A DNA stretch of 64,000 nucleotides from Steroidobacter gossypii (lineage in GTDB: Bacteria; Pseudomonadota; Gammaproteobacteria; Steroidobacterales; Steroidobacteraceae), in NCBI RefSeq assembly GCF_016801985.1, contig NZ_JAEVLS010000004.1:434001-498000 (forward strand). Direction: 5' to 3'. This document shows, in pieces, positions 34,229 to 44,287 of this stretch. Under the pieces are notes generated by a model. The model searched no databases, was not told the DNA's origin, and was given only the letters and a program-made list of their open reading frames with translations. Numbering within the stretch: the stretch's first letter is position 1; each line of letters opens with the position of its first letter. The position numbers and the translations under genes were made by a program.

Positions 34229-34636
34229 ACAAACACTCCTTGATAGTCCATCCATTGACGATCGGACTCCGACATCGCAGATCGCTCGACATCCCGAACC
34301 CGATCGAGACTTACTGACATCGCAACATCCATCCAAACATTCCAAGGCCATCGCATCACGGCGACGAGCGCGCCATTGCGTCGTAGCCGCCGACGGCCGC
34401 ATCGACTCGTAAGTCGAATTGCATGCCTTTCGATGAGGCGCAGTGAGACTGCACGCGCACCATGACGCCGCGATAACAGAAACATTAAACCGGATGAAAT
34501 ACCGAGTGGACGTTGACCGGGCAACAGGTACGCCCAGGCACTATCTCCACCGATGCGCGAGAGAATATTTCGAGGAACGTCAGCGAGCGGCACGGCACGG
34601 GGCCATCCTTGGCCCGAGACTGGTGGGATCCGCTGC
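34229..34636. other. 408-bp gap between protein B and the 1500-aa lipoprotein gene
   Basis: No convincing gene. A 122-codon minus-strand frame (34225-34593) has basic, low-complexity composition and no ribosome site. The region probably carries an independent promoter for proteins B and A; an AT-richer patch lies near 34475-34510. No terminator hairpin was identified after the lipoprotein stop. Confidence 0.4.
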
Positions 34637-37600
34637 TTAGAAAGGTTTGATCCAGTAGTCGGCGGCGCCGAGATAATCGGTCACTTGCAGGAACTGCAGA
34701 TCGGCCGCCGGCGCGGACGACAGGTCGAGCATCACGTGCCCGTAGTCGTCGATCGCCTGCTGAACGGGATAGCGGCGGTCGGATTCGAACTCGATCGCGA
34801 TCGGATCCGGCCCGAACAGATCGACGAAGCTCTGCTCGGACGCGGCAAAGTCATACCACTGGCCGAACAGCGATTGCGTCGAGCTCCAATAGCCATTGTC
34901 GACACCCGCCATTCCGGCCAACGTCACTTCCGCGTTGTCGCTCAGGCTCTCGCAAGTCGCCGCCAACTGACGCACCACGAACTCGCCCGCGGCGAGGCGT
35001 GCTGCAACGCTCGCGTCCAGCTTGAAACAGAAGTCGGTCGACAACTGGTCGACGGTGCCGCTGTCCGTGCCGAGCGCGGCGTGTGACAGGAACAATCCGC
35101 TGCCGCCACCGACTTCGATCAGACTCGAATCGATGCTTCCGGACATCGTGCCAGACGAGGCATCTCGTTCGTAGCTGAGCAAAGTGAGATTGGCGATGGT
35201 CGGCATGGAGCGCGGCAGATCGTCCTCATGGCCCGGCTCGCCGTTCGCCCCGCGCAGCAGCGGCACGAAGTAGTCGCGGCCGTTCGCTGAAATGCGGCGC
35301 TCCTGCCCGTCCGAAAGCTGCAGCAGCTGGCCATAGATGTATTGCAAGCTGCCGCGGTAGCCGTGATTCCAGCGAATCAGAGTGCCCGGCTTGGCGCTGC
35401 CATAGGGATCGTCATGGAATGGATTGACCATTCGCGCCTGCAGCTCGCGAATGTTCAGCCGCCCACCTTCCAGAGTGACCAGGGCGGCCTCGCCGATCTG
35501 ATCGCTCGGATAGGCAGCGATGGGAGCGTAGCGCAATCCTTCCATGGAGCCGGCCACGCTGTTGAAGCGCAACGACCCTCCGACCATGCGGAGATGGCGG
35601 ATTTCGACGCTCATATATTCATCGTCGTACCCGCCGTGGCGGCCGAACTCCCCGGCGATGTTACAGACCTGAGCGCCGGGCTCCGCCGTGGCGGCCTCGG
35701 GGCACTGGTTGTTGCGGGCAAAGCCGTCCACCACGATGCCGCGCCAGGGCAAAGTCAGAGTGAAGGCGTAGTCGGCCCAATAGGGAGTGTTGTTGGAATT
35801 GCCCAGTGGCGCATACGGCACGTAGTCGCCGGAATATCCGCCGAAGCCGTCGTCGATCACCGCAGGCAGAGTGAGATCGAACGCATCCGGCTCGCGAGGA
35901 CCGAACATGCTCACCGGACCGGCGCCTGCAAGCTGGGCGCAGTCTCCAAACGTGTGAGATTCGTAAGAACAAACCTCGTCGGCCACCATCGACTCACCGA
36001 GAATGCGCAGCCGAGCGCCGCGAGTGACGTGCAGACCGCTGTTCGCGTCCGCCGCCATGACCCACGTGCCGGGCTGCATCGTCAGCTCGACGGGATTGGC
36101 TTTGAGCGCCGCCTCTTCCGCCGGATCCATCAGCTCGCGCGCGCCGTCGCCTACGGTCACCATGCCGTCGAGCAGCCAGATCGTGGGCACGGGCAGATGC
36201 TCCCAAGTCACCGACCCTTCCACGCCGTATCTGCTGCCGTTTTCGGTGACGAGGACTCTGCCGCCGCTCGCCACCGCCCCGGCGTCAGCGCCCGTATAGG
36301 GCGTGAGCTCCAGATCTTCGGATACCTGGGCGGGCAGGCTGCAGACTTTGTAATTGAGATAGATGTCGCCGAAATAGCCGTAGCTCTGCAAGGGAGCCAT
36401 CACTTGCGAGAACGTATATTCGTAGTCGTCGTCGAGGAACCCTTTGCCGTCACACTCGGGCGATAGCCGCATGCCCAGCCCGCTCCAGTTGCGGTACCAG
36501 CCGTCCTCGGCATTGGCGACGGCGCCCCAATAGCCGGCGTTGGCATTCAGATGATTCGCGGCGTCGCCGGCCAGTCCCAGGTTGATGTGAGTGGCAGTGG
36601 CCGGCAGGCTCGAATTGGTGGGCAGATAGTTCTCGTCGAGCTGCGGATCCATCTCGTAAACCGTGGCGGAGTGCGCCACGGCGTAGCCGTAGTCGAAACC
36701 GCCGTCCTCGGCATCCGCGGCCAGCGTTCCTGCACAGTTCAGCACCACGTCGTTCATGGCGATCTGCTGAGGGTCGCTCGTTTGCAGCGCCGCCGTGGCG
36801 GCGTCGTCGATATCGAGACAACTCGCGAAGCCGGTGACGATACTGTTGTACAACAGCAATCCCGAACCCTGCTCCAGCAGGATGGCATTGGCCTGACCGG
36901 CGCCCACGACCGTCACATTCGCCAGCGTCGGCCGTGAGCGCGGCGTGGTGTCGTGATTGGCGCCGTCGTTGCGACCGAGCAGCGCATTGGCGGCGCCGGT
37001 CACGCCGCCAGTGAGCAGACCGTACTGGATCGTGCCACGATAGCCGCGCTCCCAGACCAGTTGCTCGCCGCGGTTTTCAGTCAGCAGCAAATGTTTGATA
37101 TTGGCGCGGCCGCCGTGCAACGCCAGGCCGACGCCGGTCGAATCGATGATCTGCAGATGATCGATCGCGGCGCCCGGGCCGACTTCGTGGAGCTGCAGCG
37201 CAGGCTGGCCTGCGCCAGCCTGCATCACTCGCAGGTATTCGATGGTGAGTCGACGATCGCCCGCATGGGCGCAGAGACCAGCGCTCGAACCACCCTGGCA
37301 AGTCAGACCATCTATTCCGTTGACGCGCACTCCGCCCCAGGCGCCGGCGTCATCTCCCGGCAGTAGCGCAATCTCCACCGGAGCAGTCACATTGCCATCG
37401 ACGATCCAATGCACACCCGGTTGCACCGTCAGGCTGGCGCCGCCCCGCGCATAGATGGGCGTGCGGGCCGGAATGCCGAAGAATTTCGGCGCAGCCAGCG
37501 CTGCCAGCTGCTGCGTCTCGCTGAGTTGGGCGAAGTCCGCGCCGAGGCTCACGGCGCCGCTCAACACCCAGGCGAATGCGCCGTCGTTGAAACTGCCGCT

Positions 37601-39139
37601 CAAGCGTGCATTGCTGTCGATGGTGCCGCTGAGCTCACAGAGCCGGTAGGTCGTGCGCCCCACCGTGACGGTCTGTGTCTCTGGCAGCAGCGTGCCAATC
37701 CCCAGGCAGTCCGGATAGATCAGACGCAGGTTGTGCAGATCGTAAGCGTCGAACGGACCATCGATGATGTCTCGGCCGCCCTGCAGCTCATTGGTGGGTC
37801 CCCAGTTCGCATAGGCCGAGATCAGCTCGGCGTTGCTCACCATCAAGTCCGGGTTGAGATCCGGGCTGGCCTCGTAATAGTTGCTGCTCGCTTGGGCGAG
37901 CGCCGCGGCGGTAACGCGGGCGGCATGGTCGACGCCGTCCTCCGCTGCCGTAGTCGGTTGCAGGCAGCCGAAGGCCACCGCGGTCAACGTGGCGCTGGCG
38001 GTGGCGTCGAGTTGCAGACAGCTGCGGAAGTTCTGCACCAATACGTTGGTCAAGTCGACGTGACCGCCTTGCAAAGCGATCGCAAGGCCCGCGGTGAAAT
38101 TGCGGTCGATCAGCGAAATGCCGCTGAGATCGACATCTCCGCCGATGCCACGCAGCGCCGGCTGATCCGACTGGCCGTGATAGAACACGCCTTTGATGCC
38201 GCCGCCGAAGTCGTGATGCCAGTAAACCGCACTGCCTTGCGCGTTCTGTGCCGCGAGATGCAGATTCGCCGCGCCAGCGATCGTCCCGAAGTAACCGCCA
38301 TTGATCTCGATGGCGGTGCCCGCGGTATCGAAGGCGCTGATCTTTTGCGGCCGATCATAGGTAAGGGGAGCATTCAGCACGACCGCGGCCGGCAACGGTG
38401 CGCCACCGCTGACCGCACCGCCCGCCTCGCTGACCGAACCTTCGAATCCGAGCTTGGTCTGGCGAGTGAAGTCGCTCGAGGGCAGGATGGTTTGCCCGAT
38501 GACGTGGATGCGAGCGTCGGCGCTCGACAGACCGCCATAGTAACCATGCGCTCCGGCGATGTTACAAAAGCTGCTCGGGCTGGTGTTCGCGGGACAGTCG
38601 GGATGCGAGCCGATGCTGTTGACCACGATGCCGGCCCACTCGCCGTTGCCCTCGAGGTTTTCGTCCTGCGAGACCACGTCGGCCTGGAAGTAGCCGTTTC
38701 GATGCACGATGATCATCGAACCCGCAGTAGCTCGTAGCAATGCGCCGGTCGGCACGCTCAAGCGCGCGAACTCTCCTTTCACGAATTCATCGAGCGACGC
38801 ATACGTGCGGCTGTCGCCGATCTCGAGCTTGCCATCGAGCAGCCACGCGAGCGGCTGATATCGATGGCTTGACTTCAGATCGATCTGCGCGCCGCCGCGA
38901 ACCTGGCCGGCGGTGATGCGGCAGACCTGCGTCGCCACCCCGTCGATCATCATGGGCTCGGCCGGCGTGCCCAGCACGGTGCCGTCGACCAGCTCGCATT
39001 GCTCGAGCCCGAGGTCGTTGGAGGCCGGCTGCGCCGGCTTCGAGCCATCGCTGCCGCATGCGCCGAGCAGCGCAGCCAGCAATGCAATCAACACAATCCG
39101 TCCAGTGCCGAGAACGGCAGAAACGAGACCGCACACCAT
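34637..39139 (-). CDS. Giant (1500-aa) lipoprotein built from three beta-helix-like units
   Basis: Signal peptide with lipobox LLGACGS near residues 22-28, so membrane-anchored. Three units follow, each starting with a Cys-containing segment (LGLEQCELVDGT near 44; DCLGIGTLLPETQ near 475; PECDGKGFLDDD near 890) and each holding a WLLDGxLxIGD-like strand, a beta-helical body and a shared aromatic motif: YWHHDFGGGIKG near 308, VWERGYRGTIQYG near 693 and IRWNHGYRGSLQYIYG near 1258. The same motif occurs once in each neighbouring single-unit protein. It lies 63 bp after the TonB receptor gene in the same direction, so it may be the surface-exposed binding partner of that receptor. Family name unknown to me. 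Confidence 0.75.
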   Translation of the reverse strand: MVCGLVSAVLGTGRIVLIALLAALLGACGSDGSKPAQPASNDLGLEQCELVDGTVLGTPAEPMMIDGVATQVCRITAGQVRGGAQIDLKSSHRYQPLAWLLDGKLEIGDSRTYASLDEFVKGEFARLSVPTGALLRATAGSMIIVHRNGYFQADVVSQDENLEGNGEWAGIVVNSIGSHPDCPANTSPSSFCNIAGAHGYYGGLSSADARIHVIGQTILPSSDFTRQTKLGFEGSVSEAGGAVSGGAPLPAAVVLNAPLTYDRPQKISAFDTAGTAIEINGGYFGTIAGAANLHLAAQNAQGSAVYWHHDFGGGIKGVFYHGQSDQPALRGIGGDVDLSGISLIDRNFTAGLAIALQGGHVDLTNVLVQNFRSCLQLDATASATLTAVAFGCLQPTTAAEDGVDHAARVTAAALAQASSNYYEASPDLNPDLMVSNAELISAYANWGPTNELQGGRDIIDGPFDAYDLHNLRLIYPDCLGIGTLLPETQTVTVGRTTYRLCELSGTIDSNARLSGSFNDGAFAWVLSGAVSLGADFAQLSETQQLAALAAPKFFGIPARTPIYARGGASLTVQPGVHWIVDGNVTAPVEIALLPGDDAGAWGGVRVNGIDGLTCQGGSSAGLCAHAGDRRLTIEYLRVMQAGAGQPALQLHEVGPGAAIDHLQIIDSTGVGLALHGGRANIKHLLLTENRGEQLVWERGYRGTIQYGLLTGGVTGAANALLGRNDGANHDTTPRSRPTLANVTVVGAGQANAILLEQGSGLLLYNSIVTGFASCLDIDDAATAALQTSDPQQIAMNDVVLNCAGTLAADAEDGGFDYGYAVAHSATVYEMDPQLDENYLPTNSSLPATATHINLGLAGDAANHLNANAGYWGAVANAEDGWYRNWSGLGMRLSPECDGKGFLDDDYEYTFSQVMAPLQSYGYFGDIYLNYKVCSLPAQVSEDLELTPYTGADAGAVASGGRVLVTENGSRYGVEGSVTWEHLPVPTIWLLDGMVTVGDGARELMDPAEEAALKANPVELTMQPGTWVMAADANSGLHVTRGARLRILGESMVADEVCSYESHTFGDCAQLAGAGPVSMFGPREPDAFDLTLPAVIDDGFGGYSGDYVPYAPLGNSNNTPYWADYAFTLTLPWRGIVVDGFARNNQCPEAATAEPGAQVCNIAGEFGRHGGYDDEYMSVEIRHLRMVGGSLRFNSVAGSMEGLRYAPIAAYPSDQIGEAALVTLEGGRLNIRELQARMVNPFHDDPYGSAKPGTLIRWNHGYRGSLQYIYGQLLQLSDGQERRISANGRDYFVPLLRGANGEPGHEDDLPRSMPTIANLTLLSYERDASSGTMSGSIDSSLIEVGGGSGLFLSHAALGTDSGTVDQLSTDFCFKLDASVAARLAAGEFVVRQLAATCESLSDNAEVTLAGMAGVDNGYWSSTQSLFGQWYDFAASEQSFVDLFGPDPIAIEFESDRRYPVQQAIDDYGHVMLDLSSAPAADLQFLQVTDYLGAADYWIKPF

Positions 39140-39202
39140 GGTTCGATATTCCCTTTGCCTGAAGCGTTCGATGTTTGTTGGCGAATGAATGGCCAGAATG
39201 TC

Positions 39203-42200
39203 TCAGAAGGTGTAGCTCACCTTGAGCTTGGCGCGCCGGCCCGGGTCGAACTTCAGATAGGGCAGACCGTAGCCTTCGTACTCGAGGTTGCGCTCGGAGC
39301 CCAGCACGTTGTCCATGCTCAGCAGCACGCTCCAGTTCGGGCCGAAGTTCTTTTGATAGATCAGCTTCAGATCCTCGTAGGGTTGCTCGTACACGTTGTT
39401 CCTGATGGCCGCGGCGCCTTCGGCGGCAGTGACGATGGCGAGCTCCTCGCCGCGGCGGCTATAGACCACTGTGAACTGTTGCTGGGTGGCGAAGTGGTCG
39501 TAGCCGAGCTGCACGTTGATCAGATAATCCGGCTGACCTTGCAGCGGCCGGTTCGGATCGTATTCACGCGTATCCGACGGCAGATTGACCTCGGAGTTGA
39601 TGTCCGTGTAGCTCGCCTGCACGAACAGCTCGTGATCGGCGCCGAAAGAAAACACCTGACGCAGGTCGAGCTCCCAGCCGTCGACGCTCGCCGAGGAAAC
39701 ATTGTCGAAGGTGTAATACTGGTATTCCTCGCTCTCGCCGAGAAAGGTGTTTTCGATCGCGTTCTCGAGGTCCTTGGTGTACCAGGCCAGCGTGATCGAC
39801 TGGTCCTCGCCCGGGTACCATTCCAGCCGAACGTCGTAGTTTTTGATTTCCGCCGGCCGCAGTCTCGGATTGCCTTGATACTGCTCGAGCGTGTCGTAGT
39901 CCGTGAACGTGCGCGGCACGATCTCGAAGACTTCCGGCCAGCTGACGGTATCGCCATAACCCAGGCGCAGCTGCCATTGCGGGTTGAAGCGATAGGTGAC
40001 CGATAGCGAAGCCAGATCGTACTGCTCGTCGAGCAGACTCACGAGCGGCTCGAGCGTGTACTCGTAAGTATCCGCCTCGATCTCGAAGGTTTCCCGCCGC
40101 ATGCCGAAGCTGGCGCGAACTTTCTCCAGGATGTCGACGTCCGCCATCAGATAGACCGCGTCGGTCTGCTGCTCGACGCGATAACTGTCTCCGCTCCAAC
40201 CGATGTCGTCGGCGGGATCCACGCCATACACCTGCAACGCCACGCAGGTGTTGGCGCCCTGGCCTGCGCACAGGTTGTCTCGATTGAACAGGCCGCTCGG
40301 TTGCGAGCTTTCCAGCTCTTGCAGGGTCAGATCGCCCGCCGCCAGCTGCTGCCAGTGGTAGTACCAGGAATACTCGTAGCCATCGCGCTCGCGATCGAGC
40401 AGATAGAAGCCGCCCTGCAACTTCGCCGACAGCGAGGCATTCTCCACCAGCGGCAAGCTCAGATCGGCGCGATAACCGGTGCTGCGCTCCTGCATCGCCT
40501 CCCACTCGAAGCGATTGTTGTTGTCTCCGCCCCGCAATTGCGCCGAAGCGAACTGGTCGGTGGAGGTCCAGGTATAGCGCTTGGAGTCCGGCCGGTCGAA
40601 CTCGCCCCTGGCGCGCATCGCCAGCCAATCCACCGTCAGGCCGCCGAGCCGGTCGAACTCGTGCTTGCCCCACAGTTGACTGCTCCACAGCTGCTCCTCG
40701 ACCCAATCGATGCCGTAGGCATAGGAGAAATCGTTGTTGGGGTTGAACAGCACGTTGCCGTTCTCGTCCAGCGTGATCTCGGGATCGTAAGCACGCTCCA
40801 CCGAGTTGAGCGAATGACGCAGCAGCATGTTGTTCAGGCCCACCTCGTGGGCCTCCGCGGGTTGCCACACGAAGTTCAGCATGGCGCTGGCGTCGATGAT
40901 GTTGTTGCTGTCCCAGGTATCGTTGTAGCTGGAGATTTCCGAGCCCACGTCGATCACCTGGCCGTTCTCGTCCAGCTCGAGGTCGCGGCTGAACCGATAG
41001 TTCTCGATGTCGCGATTGGTCCAGCGATTCGAATAGCGCACGGCGCCGATGACGCCCGCCGATTGTTCGCCGAAGTACCAGCGATAGCCGCCGGATATAT
41101 CGAGCGTGCCGTTGAGATTGGACTCGCCTACGTTGATGTCTGGATGTCGGATCGAAGCCGCCGCGGCGATCTGCTGGTCCGGACTCAGGGGATAATCCGC
41201 CGAGCCATCGTTTCGATAGTACGTATCCTTGATCGCGGCGAGCTCGGCCGGAAGCGCGCGTGCGCCATCGTCGCGGCCCAGCCAGTCGCGCTCGCCGCCC
41301 TCCACACGCAACACGTCGTCGTCGACATCGTCCCAGAAGTCCAGCGAAGTCGAGATCTTCAGGAATGGCTCGTCCGGCACGGCCTTGGTGCGCATGGCGA
41401 TGTGACCGGCCGTGGCCGTGGCGGGCACGTCGGGACTGGCCGTTTTCTGCAGCGCCAGCGCTTCCATGATCGAGGTCGGGAAGATGTCCATCGCCAGGTC
41501 GCGCCGGCCCGGATCCGTGTTCGGCAGGATCGCGTTGTTGAAATAGACGGATTGATAGCGGCTCTTCATGCCGCGCACCACGGCGTAACGGCCTTCTTCG
41601 AGACTGACGCCGACGATGCGAGTGAGCGCGGTGCTGATGGTGCTGTCGTCGAAGCGCGCGATCTGGCCGAAGTCGATCGTATCGATCACGCCGGCAGCGG
41701 TGCGTTCGAGATCGATGGCGCGCTCGGTATAGCGCGCCGCCGTCACCTCGACACTCTCGATCACCTCTGGCTGCTCGCTCGTGACCGCGGCGGGCGCCGG
41801 TTGCAACTTCAGCTCCAGCTCCAGCGCCAGGTCGGCAGCCACTTTGACATTCGCCACCGTCTGCGCGCCGTACTCTGGATGATCCAGGCGCAGCTGATGC
41901 TCGCCCGCTGGAAGCGTCATCTCGAAGCGACCGAATCGATCGGTGGTGGTTCTGAATTCCGTGCCCACGATCGTGACCTGCGCATTGCGCACGGGCACCT
42001 GGTCATCGGCTCGCAGCACCTGGCCTCGCACCGCGCCGAGCACGCCAGCAGGCTGTTCGAGATCGATGACCAGAGCGCCGCCTTGTTCGCGCGCACGCAA
42101 GCCCGTGCCTTTCAACAAGGCCCCGATAGCCTCCGCAGTGGTCGCATCGCCGGTGAAACCTGGGGATTGTTTTCCTTCGGTCAATCTTCCCGAGGCGGTG

Positions 42201-42373
42201 ACTGTGACATCGGCCTGACGTGAAAACTCCTCGAGCGCGCTCGCCAGCGGCTGCGCGCTCACGGAGAAACTCATCACCTTCTGTTCCTGAGCGTGGGCAG
42301 GCGAAGCGAACGGAACGGCAAGCAACGACAAAGGCGCGACCATGGCGGTCGCCGTAAACAATAGTGATCTCAT
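39203..42373 (-). CDS. TonB-dependent transducer/receptor with STN and carboxypeptidase-regulatory-like domains
   Basis: A 1056-aa receptor. Signal peptide to about residue 28 (SPAHAQ). Residues about 35-110 are an STN domain (ALEEFSRQADVTVTASGRL, EAIGALLKGTGLRAREQGGALVI), the signalling module that contacts FecR. Then comes a carboxypeptidase-regulatory-like beta domain (VRGQVLRADDQVPVRNAQVTIVGTEF), the plug (VIDTIDFGQIARFDDSTISTALTRIVGV) and a barrel ending LKVSYTF with C-terminal Phe. The FecR and sigma genes lie directly upstream, so this is a cell-surface signalling receptor. The barrel class resembles those used for large oligosaccharides or proteins rather than ferric citrate. Confidence 0.92.
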   Translation of the reverse strand: MRSLLFTATAMVAPLSLLAVPFASPAHAQEQKVMSFSVSAQPLASALEEFSRQADVTVTASGRLTEGKQSPGFTGDATTAEAIGALLKGTGLRAREQGGALVIDLEQPAGVLGAVRGQVLRADDQVPVRNAQVTIVGTEFRTTTDRFGRFEMTLPAGEHQLRLDHPEYGAQTVANVKVAADLALELELKLQPAPAAVTSEQPEVIESVEVTAARYTERAIDLERTAAGVIDTIDFGQIARFDDSTISTALTRIVGVSLEEGRYAVVRGMKSRYQSVYFNNAILPNTDPGRRDLAMDIFPTSIMEALALQKTASPDVPATATAGHIAMRTKAVPDEPFLKISTSLDFWDDVDDDVLRVEGGERDWLGRDDGARALPAELAAIKDTYYRNDGSADYPLSPDQQIAAAASIRHPDINVGESNLNGTLDISGGYRWYFGEQSAGVIGAVRYSNRWTNRDIENYRFSRDLELDENGQVIDVGSEISSYNDTWDSNNIIDASAMLNFVWQPAEAHEVGLNNMLLRHSLNSVERAYDPEITLDENGNVLFNPNNDFSYAYGIDWVEEQLWSSQLWGKHEFDRLGGLTVDWLAMRARGEFDRPDSKRYTWTSTDQFASAQLRGGDNNNRFEWEAMQERSTGYRADLSLPLVENASLSAKLQGGFYLLDRERDGYEYSWYYHWQQLAAGDLTLQELESSQPSGLFNRDNLCAGQGANTCVALQVYGVDPADDIGWSGDSYRVEQQTDAVYLMADVDILEKVRASFGMRRETFEIEADTYEYTLEPLVSLLDEQYDLASLSVTYRFNPQWQLRLGYGDTVSWPEVFEIVPRTFTDYDTLEQYQGNPRLRPAEIKNYDVRLEWYPGEDQSITLAWYTKDLENAIENTFLGESEEYQYYTFDNVSSASVDGWELDLRQVFSFGADHELFVQASYTDINSEVNLPSDTREYDPNRPLQGQPDYLINVQLGYDHFATQQQFTVVYSRRGEELAIVTAAEGAAAIRNNVYEQPYEDLKLIYQKNFGPNWSVLLSMDNVLGSERNLEYEGYGLPYLKFDPGRRAKLKVSYTF

Positions 42374-42524
42374 TCCCCAGGGACCTTGGTTGCGAATTAC
42401 AGGGTCTTCCGAGGAAACACGATCCAGACGTTCGGCTATTTCAGCCTGGCGCTCGATGTCATGGAAAATTCACAAAGAGCCGACTCGCAACAGCGCATAG
42501 CCCAAGAGGCTCATGGCTGAAACA

Positions 42525-43544
42525 CTAAGGCTGCTCGCGTCGGCGGATCGAGATCGCAGCTGCTGAATGAACGATGGTTACCGGCTCGGTGGCGGCGATG
42601 CCCGCCAGCATCTGATCGACGTTCTCGGCGCGAAACATGGTCGTGATGCGCAGGTCTGCGAGCGCCTCGTCCTCGATGACGATCTTTTTGATCCGATATC
42701 GATTGACGTCCGCGACGATGTCCTCGAGCCGGGCATTGCGATAACTGAACCGGCCCTCGCGCCAGCCCAGCACCCGCTGACTGTCGAATTCGACGACAGC
42801 GCCGAACTCGCCATTCGCCAGCACCGTGAGCTGCTGACCGCCGGTGAGCTGCACGCTGCGTGGTTTCGTGAGATCGGAAACCGTGACATGACCATGCGTC
42901 ACCGACACTGTGACCGAGCTCGGACCTTTCAGAACATCGAAGGCGGTACCGTGAACGCGCACATCGATATCGCCTGCCGAGACGACGAACGGGCGAGTCT
43001 CGTCTCTTGACACGTCGAAATACGCGCCGCCGCGCTCGATAGTCACATTCCGCTCGTCGCTGGACATGGAACTGGAGATCGCGGAGTCGGCGCGCAGCAC
43101 GAGCTTCGAACCGTCGGTCAGGTCGAGCTCGCGAATCTCTCCGATCTGGGTGGTAAATAAATGCTGTTCGGCGCGCGATCTCATCTGCAATGTGGCCAAG
43201 GCCACAACCGCCGTGACTGCAACGATCAACCCCGCCGCCATCCGCAACGAACTTGCTCTGTGCAGGACTTCACGCCAACGAGCCGGCTTGGCGGCATCCG
43301 CCGGCACCCGGGCCGCCGGGTCAGCCGGTTCGTCCTCGATATGAGGCACACGGTCCAGGGACGTCCACAGCTCGTTCAGGCTTTGAAACGCCGCGCGGTG
43401 CTCGGAGCTGGCCGCGAGCCAGTCCTGGAAGCCCGCGCGCTCCTGTTCGGTGATCTCGCCGGAATAGATATGAGCCAGCCATTGCCGCGCCCGTGCGTCG
43501 ATATCGTCACGGCGCGCCTGCAGTTGCGGGTCGACGTTAGTCAT
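42525..43544 (-). CDS. FecR-family anti-sigma factor
   Basis: About 339 aa from the ATG at 43544, which overlaps the sigma gene by 8 bp. Cytoplasmic N-terminus with the DUF4880-type segment ARQWLAHIYSGEITEQERAGFQDWLAASSEHRAAFQSLNELW, a transmembrane helix near residues 100-120 (MAAGLIVAVTAVVALATL), and a periplasmic FecR domain (EIRELDLTDGSKLVLRADSAIS, VRVHGTAFDVLKGPSSVTVSVTHGHV, GQQLTVLANGEF) ending in an STN-like segment (IVIEDEALADLRITTMFRAENVDQML). It holds the ECF sigma factor until the STN-receptor signals. Confidence 0.92.
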   Translation of the reverse strand: MTNVDPQLQARRDDIDARARQWLAHIYSGEITEQERAGFQDWLAASSEHRAAFQSLNELWTSLDRVPHIEDEPADPAARVPADAAKPARWREVLHRASSLRMAAGLIVAVTAVVALATLQMRSRAEQHLFTTQIGEIRELDLTDGSKLVLRADSAISSSMSSDERNVTIERGGAYFDVSRDETRPFVVSAGDIDVRVHGTAFDVLKGPSSVTVSVTHGHVTVSDLTKPRSVQLTGGQQLTVLANGEFGAVVEFDSQRVLGWREGRFSYRNARLEDIVADVNRYRIKKIVIEDEALADLRITTMFRAENVDQMLAGIAATEPVTIVHSAAAISIRRREQP

Positions 43545-44127
43545 GGCCCAGGTACTCTCGCATGGCGGTCTGGAGTACACCAAGCGCAGCCTGAAGCGTG
43601 CGGCTGATGTCGGCCTTGCTCCACCCGCACGCGTCCCGAATCTGCTCAAATGTCTCACCTCTGAGCCGGCTCCTGATCAGCACCTCACGCTGTTTGGGCG
43701 TGAGCGTCGCCATCGCCCGTTCCGTCACGGCGATGCATTCCCTCGTTTCATAGACGTTCGAGGGCGTGATCCGATCCAGCTGCTCGAGCCCCTGCGGCGC
43801 CAGTTGCTGTTCGATGATTGCAGTGGCGCGCACGATATGTCGTCGGCGATCCCGGCCGGCATTGATGGCGATGCGAAACAGGAACGAGGCGGGATCGTCC
43901 AGGCGCGCGGCGTCGGCATACTCGATCAACTTGGTGAACGCCGTCTGGGCCAGATCTTCCGGCTCCGGCGGGCCGTTGCCGAACACCTTGCGCAAGCGGG
44001 TGCACAGATGTTTCCAATGATCGCGATACAGCCGCTCGACCAGCGTGAGTCGGGCGGGCTCGAGCTGCTTGTCGGCCTCCTCGACCGAAGCAACCGCAGC
44101 GACCGGCTTGAAGCGCCTGACGTTCAT
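43537..44127 (-). CDS. ECF sigma factor (FecI-like)
   Basis: A 196-aa sigma-70-family ECF factor. Region 2 is at about residues 30-95 (LYRDHWKHLCTRLRKVFGNGPPEPEDLAQTAFTKLIEY) and region 4 at about 135-190 (AMATLTPKQREVLIRSRLRGETFEQIRDACGWSKADISRTLQAAL). Coupled to the FecR gene by an 8-bp overlap. Expected to drive transcription of the TonB receptor and probably the beta-helix genes when the ligand is bound. Confidence 0.93.
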   Translation of the reverse strand: MNVRRFKPVAAVASVEEADKQLEPARLTLVERLYRDHWKHLCTRLRKVFGNGPPEPEDLAQTAFTKLIEYADAARLDDPASFLFRIAINAGRDRRRHIVRATAIIEQQLAPQGLEQLDRITPSNVYETRECIAVTERAMATLTPKQREVLIRSRLRGETFEQIRDACGWSKADISRTLQAALGVLQTAMREYLGHD

Positions 44128-44241
44128 GTGCGCGCATACCTTCCTTGCCGGCTGACACAGCGTCTCGAGAGTGATTGTTTTATGCCGCGACCGCTCACTG
44201 TAGTCGGGCTATGTTGCAACTCCGTGGCAAAACGCGACAAG

Positions 44242-44264
44242 GCTCGCTGAACGATTCAGCGAGC
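44242..44264 (-). terminator. Terminator hairpin after the SMP-30 gene
   Basis: GCTCGCTGAA and TTCAGCGAGC make a perfect 10-bp stem with a 3-nt loop, 23 nt past the stop of the minus-strand SMP-30 gene. The RNA continues CTTGTCGCGTTTTGCC, with a short T-run. Confidence 0.65.
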
Positions 44265-44287
44265 GACGTGAGTGGACATAAGTTGGA

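Noticed and set aside
40301-42223. 640-codon plus-strand frame opposite the STN-TonB receptor
   Set aside because: Antisense shadow; no start signal and no protein motif.
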